From GCA-2730975 sp964576585 (GTDB lineage: Bacteria; Verrucomicrobiota; Verrucomicrobiia; Opitutales; Seribacteraceae): DNA of 9,793 nt. Shown one piece after another: positions 1 to 5,952 of the stretch; positions within the stretch are counted from its first letter, which is position 1; each line of letters opens with the position of its first letter. The stretch spans positions 1 through 9,793 of the forward strand of contig CAZNWO010000121.1 in assembly GCA_964576585.1 (NCBI GenBank), given 5' to 3'. The notes under the pieces are model-generated. The model was not told the DNA's origin, did not search any database, and was given only the letters and a program-made list of their open reading frames with translations. Made by a program: the position numbers and the translations under genes.

Positions 1-48
1 TTTCCCTTGACCGGAGGCGGCCCTAGGATAGCTTGGGTTCTTGAATGA
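1..48 (+). CDS. 3' end of an upstream gene (partial, 15 codons)
   Basis: Frame 1 is open from the left edge to a TGA at 46-48; frames 2 and 3 meet stops within the first 26 bases. The 15 visible residues (FPLTGGGPRIAWVLE) are too few to identify a family. The stop overlaps the ATG of the next gene as ATGA, a common arrangement for translationally coupled operon genes, which favours a real coding end here. Product unknown. Confidence 0.5.
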   Translation, partial: FPLTGGGPRIAWVLE

Positions 49-884
49 ACACTTTGCGTGATTGGTGCGGTCGGGCGTTTGACTTTCTGGTCGAACCCAT
101 GCGAGAGGCGGAACGCGAGCGTACCGAATTCCTGGCATCCGAGCGGGCTTCCCGCTTCGATTGGGAGGTGGCGGGAGGACTTGTGTTGGTTGCGGTTGTC
201 CTGACCTTGCAGGAATATCTCTTGAGGCCCGAGGTTTACGGTTGGCTTGCCCTGTGGCAGGACTCCTCGCATCCGGGTGAGGGCATTGGGGAGGCGATGC
301 TTTCCTTCGAGAACCATTCGTTCGGTTATTTGCTCTTCTGGGCATTGGGTCAGTCTTTTCTCTACTTCGTCCCTCCCATGCTGTTCATCCGCTTTGCATT
401 GAGGAAAAATCTGTCCGAGTACGGATTGAAGCTCGGTGGAGCTTTTTCACTGTGGGGGCTTTACCTGTTCATGCTGGCCGTGATGCTGCCCATTGTCCTG
501 CTGGTGTCCCGTTCGGAAGGCTTTCAGCATACCTATCCCTTCTTCAAGCCATTGGAGGATGAGCGGCTTTGGCCTCGTTTTTGGATCTGGGAAGCGGCTT
601 ATTTCCTCCAGTTCGTAGGCCTGGAGTTCTTTTTTCGTGGTTTTCTGCTGCACGGGACGAAAAGGCGTTTCGGAGCCTATGCCGTCTTCGTCATGATGGT
701 TCCCTACTGCATGATCCACTTCGGCAAGCCCATGCCCGAAACCTTGGCGGCGATTGCGGCGGGAATAATCCTTGGTTTCATGAGCCTGAAGACGCGTTCG
801 GTCTGGATGGGCGCTGCTTTGCACGTGAGCGTGGCCTTGAGCATGGACTTGTGCGCCTTGTGGCGGGCCGGAAAGTTTTTTTAG
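45..884 (+). CDS. CPBP-family intramembrane metalloprotease-like membrane protein
   Basis: A 279-residue polytopic membrane protein of the CPBP (CAAX protease / bacteriocin-processing, Abi) family. A charged N-terminal ~38 residues precedes hydrophobic segments at about 41-58, 95-117, 136-154, 182-193, 211-223 and 233-248. The family core is visible: E194-FFF-R198-G (the usual EExxxR motif with its first Glu replaced by Leu193), H225 in MIHFGK, E232, and H260 with D268 in the last helix. In characterised CPBP proteases these Glu and His residues line the active site inside the membrane, so proteolysis is plausible, but the substrate is unknown. The position four residues after H260, often Asn in the family, is Ala264; I believe a subfamily with EFFFRG and HxxKPxxE carries this pattern. 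The ATG overlaps the upstream stop (ATGA), suggesting translational coupling; there is no good Shine-Dalgarno. Roles in prenyl-protein or peptide processing cannot be told apart from sequence. Confidence 0.85.
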   Translation: MNTLRDWCGRAFDFLVEPMREAERERTEFLASERASRFDWEVAGGLVLVAVVLTLQEYLLRPEVYGWLALWQDSSHPGEGIGEAMLSFENHSFGYLLFWALGQSFLYFVPPMLFIRFALRKNLSEYGLKLGGAFSLWGLYLFMLAVMLPIVLLVSRSEGFQHTYPFFKPLEDERLWPRFWIWEAAYFLQFVGLEFFFRGFLLHGTKRRFGAYAVFVMMVPYCMIHFGKPMPETLAAIAAGIILGFMSLKTRSVWMGAALHVSVALSMDLCALWRAGKFF

Positions 885-1051
885 TCGTTCGAGGCGGTAG
901 GGTAGGGGAGGGGTAGTTTTGCGTACGAATTATCCTTAGTGGTTGGTATGCAGTATATTGTGGGAAAAATGCCTTTTAATGCATGTGCTTCATCAGTGCT
1001 TCGGGAGCTTGGATTTCCCTCGTTTTATTGTCTTTCGAGGCTTTTCCCGGA

Positions 1052-1568
1052 TTAGTTTATTTCCCGCAGGAGATTCTTTTGAGTAAGGATTTTCACTCCG
1101 TGCTTGGCATAGAGGGTCAAATGAGCGCGATCCGCAGGCAAAAGCTTCGGTACGCAGGCATATCCCCGGCTTGCCGACAGGTTGTGCATGGCTGCGAGAA
1201 GGTGTCCGAGGGTGGACGGATGGTCGGTAATGGCGGGAGTCACCAACAGGGGAATTCGCAAGGAACCCGAACGCAGGACGAGGTCGGGTCCAGTCGTGTC
1301 CTTGGGCAGGGAGATCTCGTGTCCTTTTCGGAGAAGCGCTTCGCTGACTTGGGATAGGAACGATTTCTTTTCCTTGTGGAGCTTTTCCTGTTCCTTTCGA
1401 GTTGTTCGAAGCCTTTCGGAGCGATGTTCGTCACGGAGTATTTGAGCGGATTTCTCGGAAAGGTCGAGGGCGGCAATCAGGTTTTCCAAGGTGATGGTTC
1501 TGGGAAGGTTTTTTCCATTGATGAGGTCGTACAGGGACGGCCGACTAATGCCTGCTTTCTTGGCCAGA
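1052..1568 (-). CDS. XRE-type HTH protein with degenerate nuclease-like C-terminal domain (5' end in assembly gap)
   Basis: The open frame runs from the gap edge to TAA at 1054-1052, with 171 residues visible. The first ~25 (LAKKAGISRPSLYDLINGKN, then LPRTITLENLIAALDL) are the recognition half of an XRE/Cro helix-turn-helix, so the true start, probably some 20-30 codons upstream, lies in the N stretch. A TTG at 1489 is an internal Leu, not the start. A charged helical linker follows (EKSAQILRDEHRSERLRTTR and onward). The last ~90 residues read like a PD-(D/E)XK restriction-endonuclease-like fold: a helix ending GHEISLP, then GPDLVLRSGSLRIPLLVTP, a helix with HLLAAMHNLSASRGY, and a final strand GVKILTQ. 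The expected E-x-K is missing (LLVTP), so catalysis is unlikely. Probable DNA-binding regulator. It lies downstream of the SLOG and membrane protein genes on the same strand; whether it is co-transcribed cannot be told across the gap. The fold assignment is my inference. Confidence 0.75.
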
Positions 1569-1668
1569 NNNNNNNNNNNNNNNNNNNNNNNNNNNNNNNN
1601 NNNNNNNNNNNNNNNNNNNNNNNNNNNNNNNNNNNNNNNNNNNNNNNNNNNNNNNNNNNNNNNNNNNN
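1569..1668. other. assembly gap (100 N)
   Basis: Exactly 100 consecutive N. This length is the customary placeholder for a scaffold gap of unknown size, so the true distance between the two minus-strand genes may differ from 100 bases. It hides the N-terminus of the helix-turn-helix protein, its ribosome binding site and any other short element. The right edge lies only 10 bases from the stop codon of the molybdenum-carrier-like gene. Confidence 0.99.
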
Positions 1669-1678
1669 AAACGCCAAT

Positions 1679-2146
1679 TTACGCTTTGCAAAACGTCTTT
1701 TGAAGCAGCTTCAAGGTATCCTCGTAAATCTTCGGTGAGGAGGAAGCCCGAGGACCCGCCACGTTGAGAATTCCGACTGTGTGATCTTGGATGAAACTGC
1801 GGATGAGCAAATGGGAATCCGATCGGTCTCGTGGATTCACAAGAAGAACGGGTTTGCCTGCCTTTCGAGCGTGCTCGAGAGTGAGCAAGGTGCCGCCGAC
1901 GGGTGGATTCGGCGAAATGATCAGCGTGGCATCGCTTTGCTCGACGTTGAGCCTTGTCCGGATCGAATATTTCGGGGTCTCGGTTTCCGTGAGTTGGTAA
2001 CGTTCGTCTATCGGACCGTCTTCCGCCCTTCGACCTGCTGGGCAATAACCCCCGTGGGGGACTTTGTTCTCCATGGCCCAGTCCAGGGCCGCTCGATCCA
2101 CTCCGGTTTGCCCTCCCGAGACGATCTTGAATCCATGAGGTGTCAC
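1679..2146 (-). CDS. putative molybdenum carrier / YpsA-type SLOG-superfamily protein
   Basis: A 155-residue cytosolic protein matching the 'putative molybdenum carrier' family, a SLOG/LOG-like Rossmannoid group related to YpsA. Signature blocks in order: KIVSGGQTGVDRAALDWA at 7-24, HGGYCPAGRRAEDGPI at 31-46, Y50 followed by TETPKYSIRTRLNVEQSDATLII to residue 77, and a glycine turn VGGTLLTLEHA at 83-93. Known members bind phosphate- or nucleotide-like ligands; one algal member carries molybdenum cofactor, but most bacterial ones are uncharacterised. The frame stays open to 2272, but similarity begins only at KIVSGG. The GTG at 2146-2144 overlaps the TGA of the upstream membrane protein gene as GTGA, so I take that start; GTG at 2149 is the alternative. 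Ends in TAA, 10 bases before the gap. No molybdenum-cofactor genes are visible nearby, so ligand signalling is as likely as cofactor transport. Confidence 0.85.
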   Translation of the reverse strand: MTPHGFKIVSGGQTGVDRAALDWAMENKVPHGGYCPAGRRAEDGPIDERYQLTETETPKYSIRTRLNVEQSDATLIISPNPPVGGTLLTLEHARKAGKPVLLVNPRDRSDSHLLIRSFIQDHTVGILNVAGPRASSSPKIYEDTLKLLQKTFCKA

Positions 2147-2430
2147 CACCAGCCGAGTCTGCCCGCGAGAAAACCGAATACCAGAAGAAGCACTCCTATT
2201 GTTCCAAGGGTGTAGAGTACCAGTAAGGGAGCCAGCATGGGCCATTTTTCCCTGCGATCCTGATCCACGCAATCACGGGCCAATTCGGCCGACCTGCGGT
2301 GAAGGTAGATGTCTTGGGCTCGTTTCTCGTTTCCTTGGGCTGTTTCGAGACATTCGGAGAACAGCTGCTTGTCGATCGAACCCAGTTCGATTTCCTTTTT
2401 TGCAAGGCTTCTGGCTTCCTGGTCGATCAA
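2143..2430 (-). CDS. small tail-anchored membrane protein, unknown function
   Basis: A 95-residue protein from a TTG start. The N-terminal ~64 residues are soluble, charged and helix-prone (ARSLAKKEIELGSIDKQLF, then CLETAQGNEKRAQDIYLHRR). One hydrophobic segment, about residues 66-91 (LAPLLVLYTLGTIGVLLLVF), lies just before the C-terminal GRLGWW. The protein therefore looks tail-anchored, with the soluble part in the cytoplasm. I do not recognise the family. Its TGA overlaps the GTG start of the molybdenum-carrier-like gene, indicating translational coupling and a shared process. The start is uncertain: the frame stays open and protein-like upstream (NILPFAPREQTQVIHV) with no ATG, GTG or TTG, and an AAGGGAG on the minus strand at 2458-2452 sits 21 bases from the TTG but 12 from an in-frame ATT at 2439. 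Confidence 0.6.
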   Translation of the reverse strand: MIDQEARSLAKKEIELGSIDKQLFSECLETAQGNEKRAQDIYLHRRSAELARDCVDQDRREKWPMLAPLLVLYTLGTIGVLLLVFGFLAGRLGWW

Positions 2431-2488
2431 AACGTGAATAACTTGGGTTTGCTCCCTTGGGGCAAATGGGAGGATGTTGGTTGGTTCT

Positions 2489-2881
2489 ATGAACCGTGCG
2501 GCCGAGATTGTCGATATCCTTCGAGATGGCTTGGACGGCTTGGTCGAGGAACAAGCCGCAAAGCCTCTGTCTTACGTTCGTCTTTTCAATTTCGGCGAAC
2601 AGAGGGTTTCTCTTCGGGTGGAGTCATCGGACCTGCGGACCGGTCTCGTAGAGCCTGTCGGCAGGATTGACGTGGATCAGGTGCCCACGAACAATGGTCG
2701 GGTGACTTGCAGGTGCCTGATGACCGACCTTAAATCCGGGCAATCCAAGCGGGTTTACCTGCGTATCGCCGATCTCAGGCAGAAAGACAGGGAGTGCGAC
2801 AAGATCTACGACTTTTTCACCGACTTGATCGAGCCCGCTGAAGCTGCTGAGGCAAAGGGAACGCGTGGTCGACACCGCTGA
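2489..2881 (+). CDS. hypothetical soluble protein
   Basis: A 130-residue protein with no signal peptide or membrane segment. An N-terminal helix (MNRAAEIVDILRDGLDGLVE) leads into a strand-rich middle (YVRLFNFGEQRVSLRVE; GRVTCRCLMTDLKSGQ; KRVYLRIADLR) and a helical, then Ala/Glu- and Arg-rich tail (EPAEAAEAKGTRGRHR). I recognise no family. An in-frame ATG at 2474 is possible, but the GGGAGG at 2468-2473 abuts it, whereas it lies 15 bases from the ATG at 2489; both spacings are imperfect. The gene diverges from the small membrane protein and converges on the peptidase gene, so it is probably a single-gene unit. Codon usage is GC-rich like its neighbours and no comparably plausible reverse-strand gene competes, which supports it being real. 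Confidence 0.7.
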   Translation: MNRAAEIVDILRDGLDGLVEEQAAKPLSYVRLFNFGEQRVSLRVESSDLRTGLVEPVGRIDVDQVPTNNGRVTCRCLMTDLKSGQSKRVYLRIADLRQKDRECDKIYDFFTDLIEPAEAAEAKGTRGRHR

Positions 2882-2887
2882 TTCAGT

Positions 2888-2916
2888 GTCTTGCCCGAGG
2901 TTTTCTCGAACAAGAC
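2888..2916. terminator. hairpin between convergent genes, possible bidirectional terminator
   Basis: An inverted repeat fills the 38-base space between two convergent stop codons. The arms are GTCTTG (2888-2893) with CAAGAC (2911-2916), and CGAG (2896-2899) with CTCG (2905-2908), separated by a CC/AA internal mismatch and closed by a GTTTT loop. Position suits a shared terminator for the hypothetical protein gene and the peptidase gene. Neither strand has a clear U-tract after the stem, so intrinsic termination would be weak; it could also stabilise the mRNA ends. Confidence 0.45.
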
Positions 2917-2919
2917 GGT

Positions 2920-5862
2920 TCAGTAGGTGAAGATCTGCTCTTTCGTGATCTTCGTGATGGGGCCGAACTTGGCGAGGGCGTCAAGGTCGATCTTGGATGA
3001 ATCTCCCACGATTGAGATGAGTTTTGCCCGAGGCTTGATTTCCTTCTGGTAAAACCTCCTGAGGGTCTCGATGTCTGCCGATTGTATGACGGGGAAACGG
3101 GCCTTTCGCGGATCCTCGGTCAGCCCAAGCTGGTTCCAGTCGTAGACTGCCCCCGGAATCTGCCTGAAACGAGCATGGTTGGTGCGGTAGGCGCTCTCGA
3201 GAGCGTCTTGGGCGGATTCCCAGCGATTCTCGTTGAAGGGCATTTCGTTAAGCAGTCCGAGAAAGGCATCCACGGCATCAATCGTCTTGTCCGCCTGGCA
3301 GCCTATGGAGCCGACCAATATGTTTTCCTCGTCGGATCGACTGGCGGGAAAATAGTGTCCCCAAGCGGAATAAGCGAGGGCTCGGGCCTCTCGAAGTTCC
3401 TGAAAGACCAATCCCGCCATGCCGCCTGCAAAGTACTCGTTGTAAAGCTGGGCGGCGGGCATGCTGCTCTCGTTTCGTTCCCCCACCGCCAATTCCAGCC
3501 TGACTTGGGCTTGGGCCATTTCCTTTTCGTAGAAATGTATCTGGGTTTTTTCCGGAGCGATCGAGCGCAGCGGCTCGAAGGTCGAGGGCGGTGACAATGT
3601 TTCGGCAAGCGGAAAATGCTTGGAGAGGACGACCGCGACCTCTTTCGCCGGGCGTGGTCCTACGTAGAGGACGGCTTGCTCGGAGCTCAGGAGTTCGGAC
3701 AGCTTTTCCTTGAGCGAGGCGACGGTGCTGGCGTTGATGTCGGAATTCGAAGCGCGCTTGCGGTAGCGCGAGCGATCACCGTAACGGTGGTGGTGGGCCA
3801 AGGCATGCCCCAGAATGCGTGGATCCTTAGACTCGTCGTCTCGCTCGGCGAGGATTATCTTGACCAGTTCGCGATGCGTTTCTTCCGAAGTGTTGGGAGA
3901 AGTCAGGTGCTCGTGGGCAAGGGTAAGGGTGGCGGGAAGGTTCTCGTCCAGCCCCGAGAGAGCCAGATTCGTGAAGCGATCGGATACGGAAAGCCCGAAT
4001 TCGCTGCCCAGCTTGTACCATTCGATCTTGAGCTGCTCTGAAGTAAGCTCCCCTGCTCCCGAGCGATCCAACAAGCGTTTGGCGAGCGGGAGCAAGGTGT
4101 CCTGTCGGGAACCCGTCTCGATTCTGAAGTGCAGGGCGAACAGGTCGTTCACCGGGTTTGGGGAATGGTAGAGCTTTAGGCCGGGTCGAACCTCGACGAT
4201 CTCGAAGTCCTCTCCCGTTTCCAAGTACTTCGGAGCAAAGGGTTCCACCTTGATTTGCTCGATTTCCTGCATGAATGCGGAGGCTTGCGAGGCGTTTATG
4301 TCCAAGGGGTCGATCTTGGGTTTGTCGATCTTGGGAAGGTCGTGCTGGGCGTCTATGCGGTGTCCTGCGACAAAGTCGCTTCCGAAGTACTTGTTCGCAG
4401 CGGCGACCACCTGTTGCTTCGTCACCTGCTCCAGCTTGTCGATCTCGCTCTCGGTGTCGCTCCATTCGCGAAAGGCGAGAAAGGTGTCGCGCAGTAGTTC
4501 CACACGCTTGTCGTTTTCCTCCAGATCCTGTTTGCGTCGTTTCTTGAAGTCGTTGATGACTGCGGGGAGGATCCAGTCGGCGAATTCGCCCTTCTTGACC
4601 ATTTCGATTTGTTCGAGCAGGAGAGCTTCGACTTCGTCCAGAGTCTGTCCGTCCTTCGGCACGCCGTAGAGGTACTGCACCCCGTGATCGTTCATGTTCT
4701 GTGGGTAGGAACCTGCTCCGCGCACGGCTTGGGCCTCCACTAGATTAAGGTTGATCAGCCCCGCTGCGGAGTTGTCCAAGATCATGTCGACCAAGCGAAC
4801 GGCGGGAAAATCCTCGTGGTTTTTATCCACGGTTCGAAAGGCGAGAAGGACTTGCTCCTCGCCTTGGTATTTCATTTGCGCGAATTCTCTTCCCTTCAGG
4901 GGATTCTCGGTCCACTTCAGGGTTTCGATGGGCTTTTCGCCGGGCGCCCAATCGGCGAATTCTCTGGAGATTACTGCCATGGCCTCCTTGGGATCGACGT
5001 CTCCCGATATGCAGATCGCCATGTTCTCGGGTACGTAGTACTTGTCGAAGTATTCCTGAATGGCGAGGATCGAGGGGTTCTTGAGGTGCTCCACCGAGCC
5101 CAGAGTCGGCTGTTGCCCGTACGGATGGTTCTTGAAAAGCAGGGCGTTCACCTCCCGCCTGATGAGGCGTTCCTTGTTGTCGATGGACCTGTTCTTTTCC
5201 TCGTAAACGGTTTCAAGCTCGGTGTGGAAGAGCCTGAAGACGGGGTTGGTGAAGCGTTCGGCCTCGATCTTCGCCCAGTGCTTGAGGCGATTGGCGGGCA
5301 AATCGACCTTGTAGACGGTCTCCTCGTGCCAGGTATGGGCGTTGATCCCCTTTCCGCCCATGTCGCCGTAGGTGCGGTCCATTTCGTTCGGGACTGCAAA
5401 AGAAGCCGCCTCTTGGGAAATGGAGTTTATCTTGGCATAGATTTCCTTTCTTCGGGTCTCGTTGGTCTCCTTGGACCTTTGTTCGTACAGATCGGTGATT
5501 TGATCCAGCAGAGGCTTTTCCTTTTCGTAGTCGATGGTTCCGAAGCTCGAGGTGCCCTTGAACAAGAGGTGCTCCAAGTAATGGGCGAGTCCCGTGTTGG
5601 TGGAGGGGTCGTGCTTGCTTCCCGCCCTCGTTATTATCTCGGCGTAGAAGCGAGGTTCCTCGCGGTTCGGGCTGATGTATACGGTCAGCCCGTTTTCCAG
5701 GCGATACATGTGTACCTGCATGCTGCCGTTGGAATCCGTATCGCCGATCGAGCTATACGAATTGGTTGTGCGTAGGTCCAAGTCACAAGAGGACATGGCA
5801 AGAATTCCCGATGCTCCTATGGCGGAGATTCGCGAAAGGCGGCCGAGTGTGGTGGCTTTCAT
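2920..5862 (-). CDS. M16-family zinc metallopeptidase lipoprotein (tandem-domain, pitrilysin/insulinase type)
   Basis: A 980-residue peptidase of family M16. The N-terminus is a lipoprotein signal (K2, R8, R11; hydrophobic ISAIGASGILAM; C26 in MSSC-D), so the mature protein is probably lipid-anchored in the envelope; Asp at +2 would favour the inner membrane if E. coli sorting rules applied. The zinc motif is H94-YLE-H98 with E97 as base, and ELETVYEEKN supplies the downstream Glu ligand (E215/E222 region). The gap from H98 to E222 is about 124 residues against roughly 76 in classical members, owing to a charged helical insert at about 115-165. A second, non-catalytic half begins near residue 550, lacks HxxEH, and keeps the substrate-binding motif ELREARALAYSAWGHYFP at about 820-835. 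Probable role: degradation of peptides in the periplasm. The ATG at 5862 fits the signal peptide; no strong ribosome binding site is seen. Divergent from the Spx-like gene, 90 bases away. Confidence 0.95.
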   Translation of the reverse strand: MKATTLGRLSRISAIGASGILAMSSCDLDLRTTNSYSSIGDTDSNGSMQVHMYRLENGLTVYISPNREEPRFYAEIITRAGSKHDPSTNTGLAHYLEHLLFKGTSSFGTIDYEKEKPLLDQITDLYEQRSKETNETRRKEIYAKINSISQEAASFAVPNEMDRTYGDMGGKGINAHTWHEETVYKVDLPANRLKHWAKIEAERFTNPVFRLFHTELETVYEEKNRSIDNKERLIRREVNALLFKNHPYGQQPTLGSVEHLKNPSILAIQEYFDKYYVPENMAICISGDVDPKEAMAVISREFADWAPGEKPIETLKWTENPLKGREFAQMKYQGEEQVLLAFRTVDKNHEDFPAVRLVDMILDNSAAGLINLNLVEAQAVRGAGSYPQNMNDHGVQYLYGVPKDGQTLDEVEALLLEQIEMVKKGEFADWILPAVINDFKKRRKQDLEENDKRVELLRDTFLAFREWSDTESEIDKLEQVTKQQVVAAANKYFGSDFVAGHRIDAQHDLPKIDKPKIDPLDINASQASAFMQEIEQIKVEPFAPKYLETGEDFEIVEVRPGLKLYHSPNPVNDLFALHFRIETGSRQDTLLPLAKRLLDRSGAGELTSEQLKIEWYKLGSEFGLSVSDRFTNLALSGLDENLPATLTLAHEHLTSPNTSEETHRELVKIILAERDDESKDPRILGHALAHHHRYGDRSRYRKRASNSDINASTVASLKEKLSELLSSEQAVLYVGPRPAKEVAVVLSKHFPLAETLSPPSTFEPLRSIAPEKTQIHFYEKEMAQAQVRLELAVGERNESSMPAAQLYNEYFAGGMAGLVFQELREARALAYSAWGHYFPASRSDEENILVGSIGCQADKTIDAVDAFLGLLNEMPFNENRWESAQDALESAYRTNHARFRQIPGAVYDWNQLGLTEDPRKARFPVIQSADIETLRRFYQKEIKPRAKLISIVGDSSKIDLDALAKFGPITKITKEQIFTY

Positions 5863-5902
5863 GGCGTTTTGGGTTGCGGTTTGTCACAAGGGCGAAAGAG
5901 TC

Positions 5903-5933
5903 TTGCGATTTTTCTGCGATTTGCACGAATAAT
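5903..5933 (+). promoter_or_regulatory. candidate promoter of the Spx-like/dehydrogenase operon, with an 8-bp direct repeat
   Basis: In the 90-base divergent intergenic region a TTGCGA (5903-5908, four of six matches to TTGACA) precedes AATAAT (5928-5933, five of six to TATAAT) by 19 bases. This would start transcription about 13 bases before the ATG at 5953, giving a very short leader in keeping with the missing Shine-Dalgarno. The octamer TGCGATTT occurs at 5904-5911 and 5915-5922, 11 bases apart, about one helical turn, as expected for a regulator binding one face of the DNA. Spacing is longer than ideal, so this is tentative. Confidence 0.3.
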
Positions 5934-5952
5934 CTTCCTGAAATTTTTGATT

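Noticed and set aside
983..1357. 124-codon plus-strand frame opposite the HTH protein
   Set aside because: Low-complexity Gly/Ser/Gln translation; the minus strand gives a coherent HTH plus alpha/beta domain.
1781..2215. Plus-strand frames across the molybdenum-carrier-like gene
   Set aside because: They mirror a minus-strand gene with strongly conserved GGQTGVDR and CPAGRRAEDG blocks.
4816..5775. Long plus-strand open frame (319 codons) antisense to the M16 peptidase
   Set aside because: It lies wholly opposite a clear peptidase with intact motifs; its Val/Leu/Gly-rich translation matches no family and is typical of the mirror frame of GC-rich genes.
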